Virus record (IMG/VR): IMGVR_UViG_3300037493_003170
Span: 1-49,757 of that record
Strand: one strand, 5' to 3'
Source of the DNA: a virus
Length of the DNA stretch: 49,757 bases
The first letter of the stretch is position 1; each line of letters begins with the position of its first letter. Of this stretch, positions 17,596 to 24,804 are shown one piece after another. The notes below the pieces were generated by a model that saw only the letters and a program-made list of their open reading frames with translations, did no database searches and was not told the origin of the DNA. A program made the translations under genes and the position numbers.

Positions 17596-18783
17596 TTACC
17601 GCAATTCGGGAACATTCCAAGGACTATTTGAAGGGGGTGTGGTCGTCGATCCAGTCATCCCGAACTTCTTCTGCGCGTAATTCCATACGCGTTTACGTGC
17701 AGCTTTTCCAGCCGGACTGAGGCCGGGAACCTTGTTGACATACTCATTTTCTTCCATGTTGGAAGCAGATGTCAGCTCGTTTGACACCTTATCTTTTTCG
17801 TAAAGTTTGGCTTCTTCAACTTGCTGAGATGTTGGATTCTTTCCAACGGGAGGAGGGAAGAAGGTCTTGTTGTCAAACAGTCCCAATGTTTCTTTTTCCT
17901 CTGCTGTGGTCGAAGGTGCTTTTGGTGCATCAGGCTTCGCAGTAAGGCGCATCTCCTCATCCTTCAGCTCTTGGCTTCTGACTTCAGCGTTGACCCGCGC
18001 CTCGCCTTGGAGAGCAGGGTCTTTCAAGTCCATTTCCACTCTTGCACGCTCCTCGCGAGTTTTACGAAGATTGTCGGGTGCCGGAGTTTCCGCAGGACTG
18101 AGCATATCAGCGGAGGACGGAACCTGCCGGGGCAATCTTGGGTTTTGATCTTCCACATCAGCTATGATGTTTTTAGACCGAGTATCGGCGGCATTATCTT
18201 TGACACCGAACAGGTTACGGGCACCTATCATATTACCCTCATCGCGCTTGAGTTTTTCGTTCGCCACGATCTCAGGATTGTTAATTGGCGTTCCTGTTCC
18301 TGTTCCTGTTCCTGTTCCTGTTCCTGTCCCATCACCATACCGCTCACCGAACCGCAGTAAATCCTCCGCACGCTTACGCTTTTCCTCTTCAGCCGCAGCT
18401 TGCTCAGACTCAAATTGAGACTCAAGCAGTCCCATTTTCCGGCTCTGGATGTCCCGAGAAAAAGCATCATTGGCAGAAATTCTTGATTGTGTCTGCTGAT
18501 CCAAACCATACCGGCGATCCGACTCGAAGGCGGAGCGGTTGAAACGCATGGCATCTTCCATGTCCTGCTGCGTGTTCTCGGCCCTGCGCTGCATCAGGTT
18601 TGTCTCCTGCTGACGCATGGCGAAAAGGTCCCGTTCCTGTGCGAGCTGCTTGTCGGCCATCGAACGCCCGAGCGAAATCGCTTGGTTCATAATGCTGCTA
18701 ATTGCCTCGGGACCGGCACGCAGAAGACCCTCAATGGAGTTCGAGCCATTGTTCTGAAACATCTGGATTGGTGATAGAGCCAT
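17596..18783 (-). CDS. Internal virion-like protein with coiled coil and Gly-Thr repeat
   Basis: A 395-residue protein that I do not recognise by family. The first 170 residues are strongly helical and rich in Gln, Arg and Glu (SMADKQLAQERDLFAMRQQE, then EEEKRKRAEDLLRFGERY), which suggests a coiled coil. A Gly-Thr repeat follows, encoded by a six-base microsatellite, and then a charged, probably disordered second half. It is placed between a RlpA-like protein and the giant polyvalent protein in a row of close-packed late genes. That position and the helical composition resemble the internal core or ejection proteins of podoviruses. Confidence 0.6.
   Translation of the reverse strand: MALSPIQMFQNNGSNSIEGLLRAGPEAISSIMNQAISLGRSMADKQLAQERDLFAMRQQETNLMQRRAENTQQDMEDAMRFNRSAFESDRRYGLDQQTQSRISANDAFSRDIQSRKMGLLESQFESEQAAAEEEKRKRAEDLLRFGERYGDGTGTGTGTGTGTGTPINNPEIVANEKLKRDEGNMIGARNLFGVKDNAADTRSKNIIADVEDQNPRLPRQVPSSADMLSPAETPAPDNLRKTREERARVEMDLKDPALQGEARVNAEVRSQELKDEEMRLTAKPDAPKAPSTTAEEKETLGLFDNKTFFPPPVGKNPTSQQVEEAKLYEKDKVSNELTSASNMEENEYVNKVPGLSPAGKAARKRVWNYAQKKFGMTGSTTTPPSNSPWNVPELR
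18289..18330 (-). repeat. Hexanucleotide microsatellite encoding Gly-Thr repeats
   Basis: About seven tandem copies of a six-base unit (GTTCCT on the + strand) lie in frame in the internal virion protein gene and encode alternating Gly and Thr. The unit is two codons long, so slippage would change the linker length without shifting the frame. Confidence 0.85.
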
Positions 18784-18785
18784 GA

Positions 18786-19571
18786 TTAGCGTTTGTAGAA
18801 GTTGGAAATATCACCTTGACTTGAGACTAAGTCAAGACTTCGTGGATTGGTTTTCTTGCTCATTTTTCGGATACCTACGACAGTTCCTCCGAAAGAGTTG
18901 CTGCCTTTGGTTTCATAGAGATCGACGGTTTCGGGAAGGGGCTTTCCTTTATACGTTGTTGGCACAGTGTCGTCGTAAGTGCGAACCATGACCTCGCCGT
19001 CAGCCGTCAGAACCTCGAACTCGTCGCCTGTTTTCAGACCGTATCGTCTGGCGAGACTTTTGGTGAGTGCAGCAGAACGTCCATCAACAAGCTTGTTATT
19101 GGCGTGGCCGATCTTCAGAACATTGGAATTGTAATCAGGAGAACTGTCGGAAGTGTAGCCGTAGTTGGCGAGCTTGAGCTTGACCTTGTTGAAGTCACCA
19201 GCGTTGGCCTGAACCACATCCTCTTTGGAAAGATTGATGTTAGGCTGTGGCAAATCAGCGGGAGGTTTAGGGTTGTAGCTGGCGACGGGGTCCTCGTCGT
19301 TTTCCATGAGCGAAGCCTGCCGCTTGGCCCGGAACTGTTGAATGAAATCCTCATCTTCCTGTGCCGCGAACATCTCATTCTGCATCTGGCGGGAGGTATT
19401 CTCATCGCGCCGACGCTTGGCATCATCAAGACCGGCGGGATCTTCATCTAACAGATCGAGGAAAGAGTTGACCTGTGGAACCACAGACTCGTTGAAAATC
19501 TCCGCGCCGCGTTTTCCAGAAAAATCCATGATCTTTCCGGGGTCTGTTGAGAATAGCCCTTGAGTGGTCAT
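18786..19571 (-). CDS. Virion protein with RlpA-like double-psi beta-barrel domain
   Basis: A 261-residue protein. The N-terminal 125 residues are acidic and helical. From about residue 130 it reads like an RlpA-type double-psi beta barrel: ANYGYTSDSSPD, then NNKLVDGRSAALT, LKTGDEFEVLTADGE, RTYDDTVPTTYKGKPLPETVDLYE. The pattern of a Y-x-S start, a G-R-S-x-A-L turn and a late D-D-T with V-D-L-Y is seen in phage and bacterial members that bind or cut peptidoglycan. It overlaps the preceding gene by four bases and lies among internal virion genes. A role in local wall digestion during DNA entry is plausible. Without a structure comparison the catalytic Asp cannot be confirmed. Confidence 0.6.
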   Translation of the reverse strand: MTTQGLFSTDPGKIMDFSGKRGAEIFNESVVPQVNSFLDLLDEDPAGLDDAKRRRDENTSRQMQNEMFAAQEDEDFIQQFRAKRQASLMENDEDPVASYNPKPPADLPQPNINLSKEDVVQANAGDFNKVKLKLANYGYTSDSSPDYNSNVLKIGHANNKLVDGRSAALTKSLARRYGLKTGDEFEVLTADGEVMVRTYDDTVPTTYKGKPLPETVDLYETKGSNSFGGTVVGIRKMSKKTNPRSLDLVSSQGDISNFYKR

Positions 19572-20659
19572 ACACGTTGCGCCCTAAGAGGGTTCTCCCA
19601 TGAGCCGGGTTGGCCCGCCGGTGCGCCCGTCCGTCCGCCAGAATACCCTTCTTGTGATTGGTTAGGTGCCCCGAAGAAGTGACTGCTGTTAGCATTACTG
19701 ATCGCCTGACCGATACTTCCAACAAGTCCGGTGATATTGCTCATCGTAGGTGAAGGAACAATAGCTGCGAAGTTGGGAACGTGGGTGTTGACGAGCAACG
19801 CCTCGGAAGCCTTCTGCTGAAGACGCACGATGTCGCGCTGCATCTTGAGCTGCAACTCGGCCATGAGAAACGGTTCCTTCTGGGCTAGAGCATTGTTCTT
19901 GTTCTGAAGAGACTGCTGGATGAGCTGTGCTTGCTGGAGAGCGAGCTGAATCCGCATGGTTGGATTGACCATCATGTCCATGAGGTTGACTTGACGATTT
20001 TGGGGGCTGACGGCAGAGTTGACCCACGCTGTCGCTTCGCGGAACTCGCGACGGCCCTCGGACTGCGCCCTGAGCTTGGAGATCCCGAGATCGCGGGCCG
20101 TGGTTTTGCGGGTGTTGCCAATACGTCCTGTCAGCGAAGCGCGTTCCGCATTGTCTGTCAGAACCTCAACCACGTCCCCTACCGGCAGGATTCCCCGTGT
20201 GAGGTCTTGAACCGATTGGGATTGGATGTCGAGGGTGACGAGGAACCGTGGATCGAACTGGAGAACGTGGACGAGATCGTTGCGCTCGTGGAGCCGGTTG
20301 ATGTTTTGAGCGAACACGTCCGCCCGCTCGGATTTGTCGATGTTGCACTCTATGGTCGCGCCTTGAACACAGCAGGCATCCACAGGGACAAACTCTGCGG
20401 CGATAGGCACGTCCGGGAAAGCATTCTCGAAATCGTCACCGTCGAGGAGGTCCTGCGTGTTGACAAGGTAGAAGTCAATGGCAGCGTTAAGGATCTCCCG
20501 CTGCTCTTTGCTGATCGCGTCGTAATGCTCCTTTTGGAGACGCAGCACTTCCTTGTTTGCCTCGGCTTGAAGCTTCGGCATTCTCTTGGCCTCGGACCAA
20601 GAATAGATATTTGACGCGGCGTAAATAACAGCCGCCACTGCTGCACCTGTATCACCCAT
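19568..20659 (-). CDS. Internal virion-like structural protein
   Basis: A 363-residue protein without a recognised family. It opens with a short Ala-rich hydrophobic stretch (TGAAVAAVIYAASNIYSW), then a helical region (EANKEVLRLQKEHYDAISK), a beta-rich middle (residues about 75-190), and a long Gln-rich helix (MRIQLALQQAQLIQQSLQ and AELQLKMQRDIVRLQQK). The Gly-rich tail (GYSGGRTGAPAGQPG) looks disordered. A hydrophobic start plus long amphipathic helices is common in podovirus ejection proteins. Unlike most genes here it has a clear Shine-Dalgarno sequence, AGAGGAGG, about nine bases before the ATG. Confidence 0.6.
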   Translation of the reverse strand: MGDTGAAVAAVIYAASNIYSWSEAKRMPKLQAEANKEVLRLQKEHYDAISKEQREILNAAIDFYLVNTQDLLDGDDFENAFPDVPIAAEFVPVDACCVQGATIECNIDKSERADVFAQNINRLHERNDLVHVLQFDPRFLVTLDIQSQSVQDLTRGILPVGDVVEVLTDNAERASLTGRIGNTRKTTARDLGISKLRAQSEGRREFREATAWVNSAVSPQNRQVNLMDMMVNPTMRIQLALQQAQLIQQSLQNKNNALAQKEPFLMAELQLKMQRDIVRLQQKASEALLVNTHVPNFAAIVPSPTMSNITGLVGSIGQAISNANSSHFFGAPNQSQEGYSGGRTGAPAGQPGSWENPLRAQRV

Positions 20660-21125
20660 TTGGTTTATCCTCCTCTAAGTGTTTGATGAAAATCTTTTCT
20701 TGCGGCTCGAAGCCCGCGTCGATCCACATCTTTGATGTGTCCTTGGCTCCCCGGTAAATCCATGAAGTTCCTATGACCGAATCCGCCCCGTTCAGTCTGG
20801 CGTAATTCTCCGCCGTGCGGAGAAGAACCTCAACCACATCAGCATCGCCTCTCTTCTCGGGGACGATGTAGATGAGGTTGATAAAAGCCATCATGTTGAA
20901 CGTGGCCATGCCGGGGAAGTGTGTCATAATGAGGACGACCTTTGGGTCTTCGACACTGTCAGCATAAGCCCCGAGATACTTGCCGTCATATCCGCGCTCG
21001 GCGTTAAACAGGCAAAGCTCGGGGGTGGATCGCATCTGAAGGTTCGATTCCTTGATGCGGTCGGCGAACACTTTCTTCAGGCTGGAAAGCTGGTTCTTTT
21101 TCAGGGGCTTGAGAATAATGCTCAT
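20652..21125 (-). CDS. GNAT-like acetyltransferase fold protein (gp13-like)
   Basis: A 157-residue protein resembling the GNAT-fold proteins of podovirus late regions (compare the T7 gp13 type). The core is VVLIMTHFPGM, FINLIYIVPEKRGDADVVEVLLRTAENYARLNGADSVIGTS, with a strand, a helix following a R-G-D-A turn at the usual acetyl-CoA position, and a late IDAGFEPQEKIFIKHL strand pair. It lies at the entrance of the internal virion block, where gp13 is also found. Whether it still acetylates anything or is structural only cannot be told; the canonical Q/RxxGxG/A loop is degenerate. Confidence 0.6.
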   Translation of the reverse strand: MSIILKPLKKNQLSSLKKVFADRIKESNLQMRSTPELCLFNAERGYDGKYLGAYADSVEDPKVVLIMTHFPGMATFNMMAFINLIYIVPEKRGDADVVEVLLRTAENYARLNGADSVIGTSWIYRGAKDTSKMWIDAGFEPQEKIFIKHLEEDKPNG

Positions 21126-22114
21126 ACTGCGTATCCGGGGAGTGATTTACGGGGCACCGCTGCGGCACCACGGTAAGGGTTTTCGTCCTGCATGGCACGG
21201 CCACGAAAACGACTCATCTCACTGAGAATGAGTCGTTCCATCTCCTGCCGGTCGAGCTGGGCGCGATTGATTTCTTTGACTTCGGTTGTGGCCTCCCCGA
21301 ATTTGAAGTAACGGGATGCGGCTTCGATGATGAGGCGGTTGCCAAGTTCAACAATGTCGTGGTCGAAAAACACGTCCCGGTAGCGGCGGTTCCCATGAAG
21401 CAAGACCACACCCGTCGGGCAGATCGAGCGGAGCTTCATCCGGCGATAGCTTGGGACGGTCTCCCACGGCACGTATTCGGAAAGTTCGTAGCCATCGTCC
21501 TGCATGAGCCTGACGCTGCCCTTGCGGTTGCCGGGAAGGGACACGCTGTGGATCTTGGAAACCTTGACTGGCGAAACCACAAAACTGTCACCGATGAGGT
21601 CGAAGCAGATTTTCTTGAGCCTGCCGGAAGCGTCGGTCGCTTCCATGTTCACAACCTTGCCCGTATCATCCGTGCTGGTAGCGAACAACTTGACCTTCGT
21701 GGTTTTCTGGAGGTCACGCTCGGTCGGAAAGGTTTCCGCCATCATCAGGGCTTCGACACGCCCTTGACCATCGACACCAAGGCCATTGTGGGCCTCGCGC
21801 CAACGGGAACGGAGCTTGAGGGACTGCCCGTAGCTGAAGACAGCCTCGGGACCGGCGACATCCTCGGGGAGGGTGAAACCTTGGTATTCCTCCACACAAT
21901 CGCCGAGATTACACTCCTTGAACTTGGCTACGCAGATCGTGTGAAAAACGTCATCGAAAAGCTTGAATTTGTCGTATTCGGTATAGACCAAAAGACGATA
22001 CTTGTTGATGTATTTGACAACCTCGGCTCTATCAGAAGACCAGTCGAGGCCCATCGCCTCGGCCACGATTGGACCGGCTTCTGCAACGGTGATAGGATTT
22101 ATGCCGAGGGCCAT
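21122..22114 (-). CDS. Structural protein, possible tail adaptor
   Basis: A 330-residue protein not recognised by family. The N-terminus is helical (ITVAEAGPIVAEAMGL, then DRAEVVKYINKYRLLVYTEYDKF), and the middle is beta-rich with many short strands. The C-terminal part returns to helix (LGNRLIIEAASRYFKF, LDRQEMERLILSEMSRFRGRAM). It overlaps both neighbours (four bases downstream, sixteen upstream) and lies between a beta-rich tail protein and the gp13-like protein. A head-tail adaptor or tail protein is a reasonable guess by position only. Confidence 0.55.
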   Translation of the reverse strand: MALGINPITVAEAGPIVAEAMGLDWSSDRAEVVKYINKYRLLVYTEYDKFKLFDDVFHTICVAKFKECNLGDCVEEYQGFTLPEDVAGPEAVFSYGQSLKLRSRWREAHNGLGVDGQGRVEALMMAETFPTERDLQKTTKVKLFATSTDDTGKVVNMEATDASGRLKKICFDLIGDSFVVSPVKVSKIHSVSLPGNRKGSVRLMQDDGYELSEYVPWETVPSYRRMKLRSICPTGVVLLHGNRRYRDVFFDHDIVELGNRLIIEAASRYFKFGEATTEVKEINRAQLDRQEMERLILSEMSRFRGRAMQDENPYRGAAAVPRKSLPGYAV

Positions 22115-23520
22115 CTTTCTTCAAAAGGTTGGTTGTTGAGCCTGAAGTAGTCGTCCTTTGGAGTATCCACCACATAGCTTTGCTTCCTGCCATCCTTGAT
22201 GACGGTCGGGGAAAAGTCAAGTTGCAATAAGCGAAGCTCCATTTCGCCAATTCCTGTCAAGCGAATTTGAATCCAAGTGAACTCGGCGCACTTCTTGGGC
22301 GGCTTGCCGAAAGACTCGGTGAAGAGGATTTTCTGGCCTTCGGTAAGCGGCTTGGGAGGGGCCTCGACAAGGTGCCAGCGTTGCCATTCGAGGCACGCAT
22401 CCGTGCGGCATTCCACAAGAAGCTTGGAGAAAGTCTGACCGCCGAGAACCTCCATCGCAAGGCCGAGGCAACTGTTTTTGGACATCAGGCCGGAGGGCGC
22501 GATTTGGCCGGTGATAAGCTCCCACTCGATAGGGATCTCGACGGCATCGCGCAAATCAACGGTGCTTAGGGAGTTTATCTTTGAAACATAAACTTCACCC
22601 CCTTTGTCCGAAGCGATGAATCGAAAGCCATCCTCGCTGGGGTCTTCCGTGTGGTCAATGAAGCAGTGGATTCCAGCGATTCCCGGATCGGGCAACCACA
22701 ACCCCTCCCAGATTGCGATGGGCGTGCGGTCATCGGTGAAAGTAAAAGCTTGGTTCCACGAGACAAATCCTTTTCCGAAAGAACCGGAAGAATGGTCGTA
22801 ACTCATTGATAATCCAGTAGTTGCAAACATTCGGTCGCCACGGAACCAGAAGCCACATGCCGCACCTTGGAGGTTCGTGTCGGCAGCGAGCAACGGCTCC
22901 ACGTCGGAGGAGAGCTTGTTGACGTTTTCGCTGCGGAAGGTTTCCACACCGGCCATGATGCTCAGGAAATGAAGGCCTTTGGTCGAACGGAAAAGGTGGT
23001 CGCGCTGAAGCACGGCGACGGCGTAGCGTCCAGTCGCGGAGACGGAGTTAAGCATGTGGTTGACAAGACGCTTGGTGTCCCAGCCCTTCTGGATGACTGT
23101 GCCCTTGCCGTCGTGGCGGGTCTCGCGGGGAACCTCGAAGGTGTTGAAGCTCACGACCCCGTGTTCGTAGTAAGCCACAAGCACACCCTCGCCGTTTGCG
23201 CTGTTCATCGCCGGGAGGACAGCCATTGCCTTGAGATCGCCGAGGCGGGAGTTCGTGGACAGCGGCTCCCCCATCGAGAGGAGGTTCTGCTCCTCCATGA
23301 GCAGAATGTCGCTGGACATCAGGTGCCCACGCTTGTGGATGAGATCCGAGACGTAGATCGTGTGGCCGATCTCCTGATGGATGCGCCCGTGCGCGTAGAT
23401 CCCCAGACCGGCGTTGTTCTCAAGCCAGTTGCGAAACTTGTCCTCATCGAACGAATCGTGCGAGGCCTCCTTCGTGTGAAGGGCCTGCGCTCCGAAATAT
23501 GGTGTGAGGTTTTCGCTCAT
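22099..23520 (-). CDS. Beta-rich tail protein (propeller or nozzle-like)
   Basis: A 473-residue protein dominated by short beta strands with repeated aromatic and Gly turns: GLGIYAHGRIHQE, GEGVLVAYYEHGVVSFNTF, GRYAVAVLQRDHLFRS, DRTPIAIWEGLWLPDPG, FIASDKGGEVYVS. The spacing suggests a beta propeller, as in the tail nozzle or tubular B proteins of podoviruses. It follows the glycosyltransferase pair with a four-base overlap. I infer a tail role from fold pattern and position. No catalytic motif is seen. Confidence 0.55.
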   Translation of the reverse strand: MSENLTPYFGAQALHTKEASHDSFDEDKFRNWLENNAGLGIYAHGRIHQEIGHTIYVSDLIHKRGHLMSSDILLMEEQNLLSMGEPLSTNSRLGDLKAMAVLPAMNSANGEGVLVAYYEHGVVSFNTFEVPRETRHDGKGTVIQKGWDTKRLVNHMLNSVSATGRYAVAVLQRDHLFRSTKGLHFLSIMAGVETFRSENVNKLSSDVEPLLAADTNLQGAACGFWFRGDRMFATTGLSMSYDHSSGSFGKGFVSWNQAFTFTDDRTPIAIWEGLWLPDPGIAGIHCFIDHTEDPSEDGFRFIASDKGGEVYVSKINSLSTVDLRDAVEIPIEWELITGQIAPSGLMSKNSCLGLAMEVLGGQTFSKLLVECRTDACLEWQRWHLVEAPPKPLTEGQKILFTESFGKPPKKCAEFTWIQIRLTGIGEMELRLLQLDFSPTVIKDGRKQSYVVDTPKDDYFRLNNQPFEERWPSA

Positions 23521-24101
23521 TTGAATGGCGGGTATGAAATAGCTTTACCCAGTTTTTCGGGCCATGTCCACTCGTTATCGCTGCGCTCCCTGTCGCCGTG
23601 CTGGTAAAACCTATAACCCTCCAGAATTTTAACCTCAAAATGATTCCGATGACGACGATATTGAATCCTGTGGTCAACTGACATCTGCACCATGTTGACG
23701 GGGTTCACACAACGAATATGCTCCTCCAAAAGAACGGCGGCAGACGCTGGGGTTACAACATAGGCGTGAGTATTACATCTTTCAGTGAAGAACAAAACTT
23801 CGTTACCGAAAAACTCGTCAACGTGATCGTTCAGTTTTTGCCAATCAATCTCAGCATCGCATAAAACATCATCTTCAAAAATCAATACGTTTTCTTGAAG
23901 CGCGATACACTTCATCCACGCGAGAGCGTGGGAGGCGCGACAGCAAAGATCGCCCCGGCACTCGACATAATCGGAGACGAAATGATTCTCGTCTTTGTCA
24001 ATAGCGTCGAGATATTCAAACGGACATCCTTTGCCCACCCCCTCGATGAACGAGCGGTGCCGGTCAATTCTACGCGCAATGTGTATGCAGAGGATTTTCA
24101 T
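23517..24101 (-). CDS. GT25-family glycosyltransferase (second copy)
   Basis: A 194-residue GT25-type enzyme. I start at the ATG that overlaps the upstream stop as ATGA; a GTG three codons earlier is less likely. It keeps the family order: ILCIHIARRIDRHRSFIEG at the N-terminus, CRASHALAWMKCIAL, then VLIFEDDVLCD, the E-D-D that binds metal and sugar nucleotide, and a late Y-V-V-T-P-A-S-A segment. GT25 members transfer galactose or related sugars to LPS or, in animals, to hydroxylysine of collagen. It is diverged from its neighbour copy and Cys-rich. The tight coupling between the pair and the Ser-Gly-rich protein upstream suggests that protein as the acceptor. Confidence 0.8.
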   Translation of the reverse strand: MKILCIHIARRIDRHRSFIEGVGKGCPFEYLDAIDKDENHFVSDYVECRGDLCCRASHALAWMKCIALQENVLIFEDDVLCDAEIDWQKLNDHVDEFFGNEVLFFTERCNTHAYVVTPASAAVLLEEHIRCVNPVNMVQMSVDHRIQYRRHRNHFEVKILEGYRFYQHGDRERSDNEWTWPEKLGKAISYPPFK

Positions 24102-24802
24102 TTCCACCACCCTTCGTCATTCCACCATTCTTCAGGCTTTTCCTGACCGTTAATTTGGGAAGGCCCCGCCGCCTGACCGCAAAGCCACGGATGGGCCGCA
24201 AGGATGATCTGCTGGCCGCGTTCGTGGAGGTAGCCGAGCTGGTGGTCAATGTGGGGGAAGAACTCCTTGACCTTGTCCTTCGGTGCGATGTGCTTCGCAA
24301 GATAGTCCGGCGCATGAAGGATATGCTGATAGAACTTCAGCATGAACTTCCTGTTGATCGCCATCGCGTGCGTTCGGTTGACGTTCCGGCACCTGACCAC
24401 ACCCTCGGCGTAAGGCCACGGTGGGGAGGTCTCCTTGTAGAGGTGTTGCCCGCCAAGATAAAGCTGATCCCACTGAACGCCCTTTAGAGTCTCCATTGTC
24501 TTAGCCAGCCGGTCGCAGAAGTCGTCCGAGAAAACCACATCGTCCTCGAAGACAAGGTAATTCTGCAACCCGTCCATAAGGGCCTGCTGCGCGATCCCAG
24601 CGTGCGACATGAGACAGCCCCACGCACCGTTACCGGCACGCCACCAAGCCGGGTGACAACAGGCATTGCCGTGGACACCACGGTATCTCTCGAAGCCGGT
24701 GATGCCTTTCTCGGCAGCGCGTTCTTGGAACTGTTCCCAACGCTCGGGATTTTTGTCGAGGTTGATGACGAAAGTTCTGCTGAAGTAGTTAGTAAAGTTC
24801 AT
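24098..24802 (-). CDS. GT25-family glycosyltransferase (first copy)
   Basis: A 234-residue enzyme with clear GT25 features: FVINLDKNPERWEQFQE at residues 12-28, GCLMSHAGIAQQAL at about 62-75, and YLVFEDDVVFSDDF at about 82-95 carrying the E-D-D motif. A long C-terminal part has AMAINRKFMLKFYQH and FFPHIDHQLGYLH, where D-x-Q matches the second acidic motif of the family. It starts two bases after the stop of the Ser-Gly-rich virion protein and overlaps the second GT25 gene by four bases. The host surface or the phage's own tail protein could be the target. Confidence 0.9.
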   Translation of the reverse strand: MNFTNYFSRTFVINLDKNPERWEQFQERAAEKGITGFERYRGVHGNACCHPAWWRAGNGAWGCLMSHAGIAQQALMDGLQNYLVFEDDVVFSDDFCDRLAKTMETLKGVQWDQLYLGGQHLYKETSPPWPYAEGVVRCRNVNRTHAMAINRKFMLKFYQHILHAPDYLAKHIAPKDKVKEFFPHIDHQLGYLHERGQQIILAAHPWLCGQAAGPSQINGQEKPEEWWNDEGWWK

Positions 24803-24804
24803 GG

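Noticed and set aside
21035-21060. T-arm-like AAGG-TTCGATT-CCTT sequence
   Set aside because: It is inside the coding sequence of the gp13-like protein and no other tRNA arm is near.
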